Shown: positions 14,481 to 27,032, counted from the first letter of the stretch. The stretch: DNA of 28,771 bases from Spirogloea muscicola (GCA_009602725.1 WELB01000026.1:203292-232062); one strand, 5' to 3'. Program-made: numbers and translations. Notes: generated by a model from the letters alone, not told the origin.

Positions 14481-15150
14481 CCAGAGGCAGCAGCGAGGGC
14501 TCTGCCGGCACGCAGGTGCAGCGCGCGGGCCATAGACCTCTGCAGCGAGACGGCCAAGCACATCCGGTACACCTGCGCAAGCGATCCGGTTGCAGGAAAG
14601 TCCACTGGCTCCCCATGGAAGTGGCGGACGATCGCGTGGCGGGTGAGCTGGTTGAGCAGCTCGAGCCACCGAGCGCCCAACGCCCCATGCGTGTCGATAG
14701 CCAGCGGGAAAAATTCGTCTTCCTGCGGATGATCAGCATATTTGAGCTCTTTAGCTCGAGCGGCGCAGGCGACCACATACCCAGCCTTGATGGCACATTG
14801 GGCTGGGTGTGAGCGGGCGTTTGCGTCTGTGGTCACCACGTCCAGCATAAGACGTGGCCCGCCGGCTTGTGGGGTGGCCACAAGGTCTACGCGACGTGCG
14901 TGGATACCGTCGGCCCTTTGCTGGAGCGGCGTGACGGCGGAGTTCTCCGCTGACACCAAGAAGCCAGCCTCCACCAGGATGCCATGGATCGCATCCCGGA
15001 GGCGGTCGTGGGCCGCTGTCCGCTCTCCGCCGTGGGAACAGCGCAGAACATGAGCGGCCGGCTCCCCAGGCTCGGCCCCTCGCTCGCCACATTCGCACTG
15101 ACGCACACCCTGGAGGCATGGCGGCGGCAGGCCCAGGAGCCGGAAAAGCC
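14471..15150 (-). mobile_element. C-terminal zinc-knuckle and endonuclease-like region of a non-LTR retrotransposon (copy A)
   Basis: This is the best-preserved fragment, about 225 residues without a stop. It begins near LLGLPPPCLQGVRQCECGE and shows C-x-C-G...H-V-L-R-C, then R..AHDRLRDAIHGILVEAG, then RRVDLVATP...GGPRLMLDVV and KELKYADHPQEDEFFPLAID. This order (Cys/His cluster, then an R.D...D-V core) is what restriction-like endonuclease domains at the C-terminus of R2/CRE/R4-type reverse transcriptases show; the assignment is by eye. The reverse transcriptase itself is absent. At about 15136-15155 the frame abruptly meets a hairpin module, so the copy is 5'-truncated or joined to another insertion. 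Its stop is at 14471, and a hairpin lies about 150 bases 3' at 14304-14322. Confidence 0.7.
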
Positions 15151-15229
15151 AGCCCCGAAGGAATGGACGAAGTCGGAGAGAGCCGGATGGCGCAGAAAGC
15201 AGGATACTAGTCTTTCAGACGTCAACAAG

Positions 15230-15400
15230 TGGGCTCTCAGAAGAAGTGGCTATCCCACTTGGGGGCAAGGGCTGTGAAAAGCCAGCCCGAAAAGTATTGA
15301 CAGAGGGTCGAAGGGGCCACAATGACGGATGTCAGAAGAGGGGAGAAGAAGTGCACGCGCCCATAGAGAAGAGGGGCTGGCAAAGCCAGCCCAAAAAAAA
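15230..15400 (-). repeat. two hairpin modules of the retroelement 3' region
   Basis: Hairpins GGGCTGTGAAAAGCCAGCCC (15269-15288) and GGGCTGGCAAAGCCAGCCC (15374-15392) each carry the flanking conserved words (GTGGCTNTCCCA, GGGGCAAGGG and CGAAGGGGCC around the first; GCGCCCATAGAGAAGAGG before the second). The second is followed by an A-rich AAATAAAGATAAAGA simple-sequence run to about 15440. Confidence 0.75.
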
Positions 15401-15446
15401 ATAAAATAAAGATAAAGATAAAGAGAAAAAAAGAAAAAAAGAAGTG

Positions 15447-15832
15447 CGCGCCCATAGAGAAGAGGGGCTGGCAAAGCCAGCCCAAAAAAGAGTGGACAGT
15501 GTCCAAAGCCAAAGAAAGGGGAGCCGGAAAAAGGACTACACTACAAAACACTGCAGAACACAGAGACGATGCAGAGGGAAGCTCAGTACCCACGAGTGAG
15601 CAACATCAAGTCTGAGTAGCTCGCTGCAGGGAAAGAAGAAGTTCGCGCCCATAGAGAAGAGGGGCTGGCAAAGCCAGCTCAAAAAAGAATGGACAGTGTC
15701 CAAAGCCAAAGAAAGAGGAGCCGGAAAAAGGACTACACTACAAAACACTGCAGAACACAGAGACGATGCAGAGGGAAGCTCAGTACCCACGAGTGAGCAA
15801 CATCAGGTCTGAGTAGCTCGCTGCAGGGAAAG
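15447..15832 (-). repeat. two-copy tandem duplication, 197-base unit
   Basis: Units of about 15447-15643 and 15644-15832 differ at only a few positions. Each contains CGCCCATAGAGAAGAGG, the hairpin GGGCTGGCAAAGCCAGCCC or its one-base variant (15465-15483; 15662-15680), a region around GGAGCCGGAAAAAGGACTAC, and CTCAGTACCCACGAGTGAGC, which in reverse complement encodes the LLTRGY-type coding end. It is therefore a duplication of the 3' coding end plus 3' untranslated region of the retroelement. Confidence 0.9.
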
Positions 15833-16095
15833 AGGCACTCCGCCGAAACCCAAAGGCGGCGGCCATAGCACTGCCTGCTCGCGTGTGGAGGGCGTGGGCA
15901 AGGGAGCGTTGAAGCGATACGGCCAGGCGCATGCGGATGACTTGTGGGAGCGAACGGGCGGCGTTGAAGCCGGGCATCGCCCCTGGCAGACCCGGCCGCC
16001 GGTCAATGGCCTGGCGGTCATGCCGCTGAAGGAGATCCAGCCAGCAGTTGCCGAAAGCCCCGTGTACATCCATCGCCAGGGCCGCGAATTCATCC
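15785..16095 (-). mobile_element. 3' fragment of a non-LTR retroelement reading frame (copy B)
   Basis: The minus-strand translation AMDVHGAFGNCWLDLLQRHD, then LPQVIRMRLAVSLQRSLAHA, aligns with copy A (AIDTHGALGARWLELLNQLT; LAQVYRMCLAVSLQRSMARA). It ends SDLMLLTRGY with a stop just above 15780. The 5' side breaks near 16095 into unrelated sequence with a hairpin module. About 100 residues remain. Confidence 0.65.
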
Positions 16096-16155
16096 CATCC
16101 CTTCTCTTTTCCTTAGAGAAGCGCAGCCTGATCTCTTCCGTGTGCATCCTCCGCT

Positions 16156-16530
16156 GCTTCGCTCGTAGTCTGGCCCCTTCGAACCTTGTCCATTCTATTC
16201 GGGCTGGCTTCTCACAGCCCTTGCCCCACTTCTTCATCCTCCCCCGTTCTGACATAGAAGAAGAAGAAGTGGCTCTCCCAATAGGGGCAAGGGCTGTGAG
16301 AAGCCAGCCCGAAAAGAATTGACAAGGTTCGAAGGGGCCAAACTACGAGCTAAGCAGCGACTGCGGGGCCTGAAGAGGCTATGGCAGAATTCATCCTCCC
16401 CCGTTCTGACATAGCCTCTTCAGGCCCCTAAGTAGCTGCTTAGCGCTTTTTAAGCGCCTCCATCATTTGGCCCCTTCGAACCTTTGTCAATTCTTCTTCG
16501 GGCTGGCTTTTCACAGCCCTTGCCCCCATT
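16156..16530. repeat. imperfect long inverted repeat (foldback) built from hairpin modules
   Basis: Three modules lie in alternating orientation, with hairpins at 16201-16220 (plus), 16291-16310 (minus) and 16500-16519 (plus). At the centre a perfect 19-base inverted repeat (16365-16383 and 16410-16428, GGGGCCTGAAGAGGCTATG) has a 26-base spacer. Imperfect complementarity then extends outward through GCTGCTTAGC to the flanking modules, so the arms total about 110-120 bases. A 23-base direct repeat (CATCCTCCCCCGTTCTGACA and three more bases) occurs at 16235-16257 and 16392-16414. Confidence 0.8.
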
Positions 16531-16893
16531 TCTTTTTTTTGTTCTTTTTCCAGGCCCCTTCTTTCCGAGGTAGAGCCCACTTGGCCTCGGGGAAGAACTC
16601 GTCTGCCTCCGCGCAAGCGCATGAAATGAAAGCGTAGCCAATGTATGCCAATATTCTGTTCAGACAAAAAACTGCAGGGGTTTGGTGTCGCTTCGTCGAC
16701 GTTCAACAAGAAAGCCCAAAGACATAATCGAATGGTGGCCGCAAGCCGAGAAGCCCCATTCAAATCCCAATCCCCCGCCTCCCACACTGCCTCCTCCCCA
16801 CCGGCTCCCACCAGCAACCCCAGAGCACAAGCCCGAGAGCGCGCCGCGGCGGAGATCGCGGCGGCCCCCGCGGCGCGCGGTGCGGCGGGCGCC
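16531..16893 (+). promoter_or_regulatory. upstream region of the HR-like lesion-inducer gene
   Basis: The stretch between the last retroelement module and the start codon becomes C-rich and then GC-rich (CCCGCCTCCCACACTGCCTC near 16783). No gene is supported on either strand; the long minus-strand frame 16440-16982 is antisense to a GC-rich first exon. No clear TATA box was seen. Confidence 0.4.
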
Positions 16894-18309
16894 ATGGGCG
16901 CCGTGGCCTTCCTCGGCCGCGTCTTCTTCGCCGCCATCTTCGTCCTGGCCGCCTGGCAAAAGTGCGGGCCCCAGAGCCGCACTGCCGACGCCGCGCTGCT
17001 GCGCCGCCGCGCAGTCCCAGCTGCCGGCGCTGTCGAGACGGCCCTTTACTTGGGTTCTGACTTCCTGCTCTCGCAAAGGTCAATCGGAAGTCGCTGAATC
17101 TTGTGTCCCTGGGGCGTCGGTAGGACTGTGGACTTTGGCAGCGATGGGGGACCGGCGCTCAAGGGCATGGAGCCGAAGCTGGAGGCGTTCAGGGGCCACA
17201 TCACCCGCCTGCTCAACGTCCAAGTCCCCGAAGTGGACGTAGGCTCCACACCGTTAGGCGCACCACGTGATCCTAGGCGGTTGTGCCAGTAGCATGCAGA
17301 CTGAAGTCATTGCCTGCTTGAAGGGTCTGGAACTGTCATGCAAGCCCTGTCGTACAATGACGATCGACGATTCGAAGGATGCGGAGCTCCTGCAGACACG
17401 AACATTGCTTCACCTCCCTTGACGGCCTCTAGACGGACAAAGTTGCTCATACTTCTCACTCGGACTTCCATTTGATGACTTGCCCACCAAGTGTCGACCA
17501 TCACGACCATCTTGTAGAGGTCCGTCTCAAGTGGACTAAGTATGTGCGTGCTTGTTTACAGCCCAAGTTGCTGCTGATCACTGCCGTCGTCCTGGAGGGA
17601 CTGGGAGGGATCCTCTTCACACTTGGGAGCAACCTCGGGGCTCTCCTTCTGGTCAAGCACCTCCCCTAGCTCACCCCACCTTGAGCCCCCTTTACCTTTG
17701 CCTTTGCTTATATGCTCTTGAATGTCAAGGTCGGATCCTGCGAAGTAGGTCACGCTGTGCATGAGGAAGATTTGCAGAGTATGCTCCTCGCCTGTGGATT
17801 CTGTACCCTGCCACTTAACATCTCAGAGTGTGTCATTTAGAGGAATCTGGTATTGGCGGACTAGTGGCAGTACAGAGTCTGACCCGTCCTCCATTTTGCT
17901 TCTTCTAATGTATGCTCTGAGATTCTCCTTGTGGCTACTGCAGCTGCTCTTCCTTGTCGCCGTTACTCCCATCATGCACGACTTCTACAACTTCGAACCA
18001 ACCAGCCAGGAGTTTACTCAGGAGTTCATCCAATTTCTGAAGGTACTTTATAATTGGAGCAGTATAAGGACTTCACTTGAAATCCTGCAGGGATGTACGT
18101 TCCTTCTGTATAATACGTACAAATCCGCTTGACATAAAAGAATGAGGGTGTAGTGGTGCCTCACTAGCATAACCCCCTTTATCAATTGATGTCCTTGTTG
18201 ACAGAATCTGTCCCTGTTTGGCGCTCTTCTCTTCTACCTCGGCCTGCGCAACTCAGCTGCCAGATCACTTGCTCGAAGAAAGGCTGGAGTCAAGACGAAG
18301 ATGACTTGA
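16894..18309 (+). CDS. HR-like lesion-inducing family protein (small membrane protein)
   Basis: Five exons: 16894-16961, 17124-17238, 17562-17651, 17944-18042, 18205-18309. They sum to 477 bases (158 residues), with exact phase closure and the family's usual length. It starts MGAVAFLGRVFFAAIFVLAA, with a first membrane segment at about 6-20. Next come DFGSDGGPALKGM (26-38) and the family motif NVQVPEVD ending at residue 61. A second hydrophobic region is LEGLGGILFTLGSNLGALLL, followed by TPIMHDFYNFEP and the last segment LSLFGALLFYLGLRNSA with a basic tail. It matches the plant HR_lesion/DoxX-like family. Despite the name, the molecular function is not established; an endomembrane or plasma-membrane location is expected. 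The family assignment is firm, the role is not. Confidence 0.92.
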
Positions 18310-18849
18310 TGGGCCAGAGAGAGATCTTACAGGCTTAGCGTGCCTGTGTTAATGGCTAAACTTGTTTGCTAGTATGCAGATGGATCAGAAGCCGCATCAA
18401 TTCTGGCTCCTGTTACGCAGCAGCGGGGTCAGCGAGTGGGAGGGTGCCTGTATTCAGTGCGTATCACGTGCAATATCCTCGTGGTCAAGCTGCAGGGGTC
18501 TGAAACGAACCCGCGGCCTGCTTCTTCTGGGTCCTAACCTTGGAGCCTTTTTCCACATAACAGCAGGTGTCAGCTATCATGTTGCAGTGTGTTATGCCAA
18601 TGCTCCTGACAGAGCTTGTCAGCTTAGGGTGCCTGTCCTCCCAGATCGCTTTCTGCTTCTTCGGTCTGCGCTTGCGTACTTCGTCTTGCTCCTACAAGTG
18701 CCTATGAAGTCTACAGTGCACGCCAACTCCAGCAGAGAGCATCCTTGGAGAACATTTCACTTGTTCATTTGCTAGAAGAATAATCAGTGGCTCCTGACTT
18801 GTGATAATCAAAGACTGGAAAATTTGCTGTAGCATTTGGTCAATGCTCA
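18310..18849. other. convergent intergenic region
   Basis: It lies between the stop of the lesion-inducer gene (plus) and the stop of the small membrane protein gene (minus). A 137-codon plus-strand frame (18362-18775) has no family resemblance and no splice support, so I treat the stretch as 3' untranslated and spacer sequence. Confidence 0.4.
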
Positions 18850-19453
18850 CTAGGGGTCGAACGCCTCAGGTGGGGGTGGCACCAGGTTGATGCCGCGAGT
18901 GTCGAGGAGCTGCACTAGCACCAGGTACGCAACACCAAGCAGCACAGCAATGACGCCGGTCACGATCGCCGTGGCCTGCCCCTTCTCGTCCTTGGCTGCA
19001 ACGCCTGGCGAGACTCGAGGAGCGACCAGTCAGTCACAATACCGATACTCACAACCTGCACATCCGCTGAGGCTAAATTGGCTTTGCTTATGCCAACGGC
19101 CTTCCTGCAGGTTTTATACAGTGGGCGAGACGGCACCCACGCTTGCTGCTCGTGCTGCCGGTCGCCGGCTGAGCCGAGGGCGGCAGCGACGGCGGCGACG
19201 GCGACGGCGGCGGCGGAGGCTCGTCTGCAGCTGCCCTCGCCACGGGTCTGGCGTTCCCGTCCGGCGCTCTGGTCGCTGCAGCACCCCGTGGCAGCCTAGA
19301 CGACGGCCAGGGCGAGCCGCGTGTTGGCACACGGCTATGGCGCGCGGCGGGCCTGGCCCTCACCGTCGCCGGCGAGCGGCCGCGCCGCGGCGGCGCACCT
19401 TGCGGGCTCACCGAGGCGCCAGCGGAGTGAGCGAGGCTGGCCATTCTCATCAT
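18850..19453 (-). CDS. small single-span membrane protein with plastid-type leader
   Basis: Two exons, 19453-19141 and 19004-18850, join as C|GC in phase (donor AAGC|GTGGGT, acceptor ctcgccag). The product is 155 residues. Residues 1 to about 75 are rich in Ser, Arg, Ala and Pro with few acids (MMRMASLAHSAGASVSPQG), like a chloroplast transit peptide; a Pro/Ser run follows (EPPPPPSPSPPS). The mature part is AAKDEKGQATAIVTGVIAVL then LGVAYLVLVQLLDTRG, one membrane helix at about 117-138, and the tail VPPPPEAFDP. I do not recognise a named family; the helix and tail look conserved and the leader suggests a thylakoid or envelope membrane. Alternative starts are the ATGs at 19450 and 19444. A short upstream frame (MGFARIEP) ends just before the start. 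Confidence 0.7.
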
Positions 19454-19725
19454 CACGTTCACGGTTCGATTCGTGCAAACCCCATGGCGAGAGTCCTCTT
19501 GCCGCAAGACCCCTAGCCTTAGACCCTCCGGCTCTGCGCCGGCTGCCAGCGCCGCGCCGCGCGCTCGGCGGCGGCGGCGGCGGCGGCGCCTCTCACGGCA
19601 AGCGATGCCTGCTCGAGCGGCAGCCCTTGCGAGCTCGCGCTCCACACCGGCAGCTTGAGCTCCGCCGGGGCAGTGGCTGCGGCGCGAGCTTGCTTGCGGT
19701 TGGGCNGCTGCCAGCGCCGCGCGCT

Positions 19726-19757
<32 letters not shown>

Positions 19758-20046
19758 TCTTTCGCGCCTGCTCGAGCGGCAGCCCTCGCGAGCTCGCGCG
19801 GCAAACCGGCAGCTTGAGCTCCGCCGGGGCGGCGGCGGCGGCGCGAGCTTGCTTGCTATTGGGCGGCCTTCTTGGCCGCGGCTGCTGCGGCAGCTGGCCA
19901 CTATCGTTCCTTGGCGCCTCCGCGGCCGTCAGCGGCCGCGTGATTGGGGAAGCTCTTCAATGGCTCCCTTGCGCTCCGCCGAGTCCGCATCTCCCTCGTT
20001 GCCCACCTTAACGGAGCCCAGGTGACGCGCCTCGGCGCCTCTGCGC
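19454..20046. promoter_or_regulatory. shared upstream region of a divergent gene pair with a GC-rich duplicated block
   Basis: This lies between the start of the small membrane protein gene (minus) and RPC10 (plus). From about 19542 to 19870 two copies of a block of about 160 bases follow each other (CTGCCAGCGCCGCGC at 19542 and 19707). Each has a run of GGC triplets, GCCTGCTCGAGCGGCAGCCC, and CGGCAGCTTGAGCTCCGCCG. One base (19706) is unresolved. The block translates as Ala- or Arg-rich low complexity on both strands; I see no supported gene in it. Confidence 0.55.
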
Positions 20047-20770
20047 ATGGAGTTCTGCCCGACGTGCGGGAACATACTCCTCGTGGAGCACGCAGCGGGC
20101 CAGGGCGTGCGATTCTTCTGCCAGACGTGCCCCTTCATCTACAACATCGACAGGAAGGTGAGCAATGTAAAACTGCGCTGCCATGCGCAAGCATGCCAAT
20201 GGAGCCTGCCTCGAGCTTAGGCCTTTCGGTGCTTCTAGCCCCAACTCTTGGAGCATCTGAGCTGCACTTCAGCCCTGTTTTGATGTGATCATTGCTAATC
20301 TAGACCACTGCATCCACACTGCGTTCGCCTCCGTTTGGCATATTGTTGATACTCATCCAAAGCCAGAGATCTGCCCACGTTGCCCACCCTGCAGCTGAGC
20401 AAGCGCCTGCAGTTAGTCAAGAAGGAGGTGGATGATGTCCTTGGCGGAGAAGAGGCCTGGAAGAACGTGGACCGCATCGAAGGTGCGACCTTCACTGACC
20501 TGCTGCATGAGGCCCCAAGCTCAGGCTTGACTGGTGCAATATTTTGCCTTTTCGACTCGCGACGGAGCTCAGTGTGTGTGAAAGAATTAGATCTGGCACT
20601 TACCATGCTAACCCCATGCTGTATGGTGACTTCGTGCAGTGACCTGTGAGAAATGCCAAAGTTCGGAGGCCTTCTTCATGCAAGTCCAAACTAGGTCTGC
20701 CGATGAGCCGATGACCACGTTCTACAAGTGCTGCAACCTGCCGTGCAGTTACCGGTGGAAGGAAGGATGA
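20047..20770 (+). CDS. RPC10: RNA polymerase III subunit RPC10 (C11/POLR3K type)
   Basis: Three exons, 20047-20157, 20395-20482 and 20640-20770, sum to 330 bases (109 residues) with exact phases; family members are about 105-110 residues. The N-terminal zinc ribbon is [15 protein letters not shown]...[12 protein letters not shown] (Cys 4, 7, 25, 28). The linker [16 protein letters not shown] is highly conserved in this subunit. The C-terminal TFIIS-like ribbon uses Cys 69, 72, 97 and 102 with [17 protein letters not shown], whose Asp-Glu pair is the acidic hairpin needed for RNA cleavage. The protein is nuclear and acts in RNA 3' cleavage, termination and reinitiation by Pol III. RPB9 and RPA12 are less likely because of the length and the VDDVLGG linker. 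Confidence 0.95.
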
Positions 20771-21055
20771 CGACATGACTCCTTATAGGTATATGACACA
20801 GCACTGCACAAAGGGAAGCTGGACTTGGGAGGTCCTGCCCCTCGCTCGCGTGCTGCCTCCCTTTGCTGTCGAGCAGCATTACCATTGCTGTTATGACTTC
20901 ATCGATAAGGTACTCTATCAAAGGTCATCATTAGATTGAAGTCATAATAGCTGGGATTGATAATCTAGGGTTGTAACATGGCCAAGTAAGAAGATGAAGA
21001 CCTGAGCTCAACGCCCGCTTCATCTGATACTGGAATATCTGTGGAAGCTGTCTGG

Positions 21056-23369
21056 CTATGCAAGCACTGGAGTTTTGAGTTTGTCAAGTATTTGGTCGTC
21101 CAATGCAAATTTGATGTCTTTCTTATCGCGCCCACTATCAGTGTAAGCTTGATACCGCTGGTTCAGTGCCTCTTGCAGATCTGTCTTGTTTTCCCAACCC
21201 AGCTTCTCTTTTGCTGCCTTTGGCTCAGAGTAGAAATGCTGCAAGATGCAAATGACTGGTCAGGAAAGAGATGTACCACAAGCGATTGGCCCTCTTGGCA
21301 ATACGGCAGTCCAACTTGTGTGCAGAACACATCGGTAGCAGCGTGTATGTGCTGAGTTGTATGTGGTGGACTTAAAGAAGGCCAAGGTTGAGATGGCATA
21401 CCACATTGCGGAATGGAAAGGCTTTCTTGACGTCAACACCACACTCTTTGGGATCGTAGTGGACAATCTTGGCCTCTTTGCCCGCAGCTCTTGCACACAT
21501 CTTGACAAAGCCATCCAGGGAGACAGCCCGGTCGCTGACACAGTTGAAAATGCCAACAGCAGCCTCAGGCTTCTCAACTGCCAGGGTCAGCATGTTGGCC
21601 AGATCAGACACGTGTGCGACAATGGTGAGCTGCATCCCCGAGCCCGGCACTGGAACCGGCCTGTCTCTCACAATTCCTGCAATCAAACAGGTCCAGATCA
21701 GGTCCAGTCATGGTCGACGCCTGCAGAATCCTTTTGCTTATGTGCTTTGCAAGCACTTGGACAAGTGAAGGAGAGGTCTTGTTGGCAAGTAGCCCAAGAG
21801 TGGCCCAATGTATGTATTGTGTGTGTAGGGGCATCCGCAGACATGAGTCACACAAGGCATAAGGTGGTAGAGATGAGTGTACCACTAACTGCTGGGATTG
21901 GGGCTTACTGTCAAAGAACCACTCCTCACAGTCCTTGTTATTGCCGTTGCCAGTCATATACTGTGGACGGAAACTGCCCCACTTATCAAATTGCTCCGAC
22001 AGATACTTCTCCACTAGCGCATGGCCAGAGTCCTCCTTGACTGGATCCTGCTAGAAGCACAGGATAGGGTAAGCGAAGTCGCTGCAGCTAGCCATGAGGC
22101 CATTGGCCAGGTGCACACCACATAATGTCAAGGCTAACCCCTTGTTCAAGAATTCAAGCACTTGATACACAAGCATGTGCTAGCACGCAAGCTTGCTCAT
22201 CAGGCACTTTCAGGGGATTTGCACGTGACAGGACAAGATGACGCACCCCCTCAATAAAAGGGGGCTCATCAGTGCCCTTGTATATGCCAGCACTGCTAAT
22301 GAACAGAAATTGCTCCACACCCGATGCCTTGGCCCAGTCAGCAACCGGTCTGCTTTGAAGAAGGAAAACCATCAGCGGTGCACGGAGCACACCTCCAGCC
22401 CTCTTCTTGAGGGCAATGACCAGTGCCAGAGTGCATATGACATGGTCATGGGACATCAGATATGTTGCCATTGGTAAAAGATGTGCCTCCTTCGAACTCT
22501 TTCGAACTTACGCTGGCCTTGATGACCAGCATTGACTGCAAGCTGACACACAGGCGATCAGGAGCAGTCCAACACTACCAAGTCAGCAAGGATAATGGAA
22601 TGACCCGTTATGAGGTGCTCACTGGACAGCTTCCATATCCTTCCCGTTGTTGTCCAGGACAACGTCAAATTTGTTCGAGCCAAGAACATCGCCAATGTTG
22701 CTGGGATCTCCCCAGACGGTTTTCACACCAGCATCGCGCAACTCCTGCAGGCTTGCAATGCACAAGGAGCAATGTGAGATGCACGATGAGCAAGTGACTC
22801 ATCTCCTACACCTGCGAAGTGGCTAAACCACAAACCCTCACAAGCAAATGCTCAAAGTATGAAGATGTGAAGTAAATCGTCCAGATTGATGCAACTCTCA
22901 GCTGAGACCTGTAACAGTAAACGAGGCCGACACGCATCACCCCATGTTATCACGGCAATCTTACCGAGAACTTGGAGAAGGGGGGCTTCTTCATCTTGTC
23001 AGAAGCCTCCTCGCCGACCGTCATGATGGTCACAGAGTGTCCGCTGGTCTGCAGCTGGCGCGCCAGCCAGAACCCGATCACGGCGTGGCCCCCGGAGTTG
23101 GTGTTCACGATCAGCACCTCCCTGGCCGCTGCCTCGACGCGGAGCGCGCCGGGGGGCAGCCTCCGCGCGGCGTGCTTGACGGCGGCCCTCTGCGGAAGGG
23201 CGGAGACCCCGAACGACAGGCCCGAGGACAGGGCGGCGGCTCTTGAGGCGGGGCTGAGGCCGCATTGCCGGGGAGAGGCGAGCGCCGCGGCCCTGCCGGA
23301 TCCGCGGGCAAGCTTGCTCCCGGCGGCGGCTGCGGCGGCGGCGGCGGCGGCGGCGGCCATGGTCGCCAT
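21056..23369 (-). CDS. CSP41A: CSP41a, chloroplast stem-loop RNA-binding protein of the SDR/epimerase family
   Basis: Six exons: 23369-22965, 22744-22623, 22349-22247, 22047-21909, 21676-21402, 21238-21056. They sum to 1227 bases (408 residues) and every phase closes. Residues 1-80 form an alanine-rich plastid transit peptide. The atypical Rossmann start follows ([20 protein letters not shown], about 84-103), then [98 protein letters not shown] and a C-terminus [14 protein letters not shown]. These match plant CSP41a, which binds and stabilises plastid mRNAs and is found in large stromal complexes. NTNSGGH replaces the typical GGxGxxG of active dehydrogenases, as is usual in the family. The start could also be the ATG at 23360. 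It is divergent to the hydrolase gene at 23931. Confidence 0.95.
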
Positions 23370-23930
23370 GCCGCGCGCAGGGCCCGGAGCTCGCTCGGGA
23401 ATGACCAGCGGCGGGGATAAGGGAGAGGATTGAAATGGAAGAATGGAAATGCGGCTGCCTGACAATAAAGGAGCGGCTGTAAAAGCCAGCCAGGTGCACA
23501 CAGAGGGCGTCCTTATATCTAATAAGTGGAGCCTATTTATGTCAGTGGGTCTGGTCGCGGGACCCCGCTAGGCCAGCCTGTGGCTGGAATGGGGTCGCCG
23601 CCAACGGACACGCCACGACGGTATCGTCGGCGTCGGTGCCCCCGTTCCGTCACCTCCCGTCGGGGCTGGGGCGCAGGCCTGGCCACGAGGCGCCCCCCCC
23701 CTCCTCCTCCGTTTCCGTGCGCAGATGAATCGGGGCGACGGCCGGCTCGTAGCCGTGACCGGGCCACCCCCGCCGCATCGCCATAGCCACAGAAATCGAA
23801 TATATCGACTCGCTTGAAACGGCGGCCCGCCAACGGGTGGCTTCCCGCCCCGCTCGGACCGAGCCCTCAGCGATTGCTGTGCCTTCGAAGCAAGGCACCT
23901 CCCCCGCCGCCGCCGCCGCCGCCGCCCGCC
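23370..23930. promoter_or_regulatory. divergent promoter region between CSP41a and the SAH hydrolase gene
   Basis: About 560 bases separate the two start codons, with no gene between. On the minus (CSP41a) side a TATAAGG word lies at 23516-23510, about 140 bases from the ATG, and the hairpin-type element follows at 23493-23470. The SAH hydrolase side ends in a CCGCC triplet run immediately before the ATG (about 23901-23930). A hairpin-like remnant (GGCCAGCCTGTGGCTGG) lies near 23571-23587. Confidence 0.5.
23470..23493 (-). repeat. hairpin-type element in the CSP41a leader
   Basis: On the minus strand it reads GGCTGGCTTTTACAGCC then GCTCC, closely matching 4761-4784 and the two copies in the 12657-12928 tandem. 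Its near edge is 100 bases from the CSP41a start codon. Confidence 0.65.

Positions 23931-27032
<3,102 letters not shown>

Noticed and set aside
16440-17083. Minus-strand frames of 107-180 codons opposite the lesion-inducer first exon
   Set aside because: Antisense to a GC-rich exon with a firm family match; the translations are Ala/Arg/Gly rich and have no motif.
20771-21055. TGTAA polyadenylation word (green-alga type) at about 20971
   Set aside because: A TGTAA is present 200 bases after the RPC10 stop, but I found no matching word at a consistent distance after the lesion-inducer, kinase or SAH hydrolase stops, so I did not annotate it.
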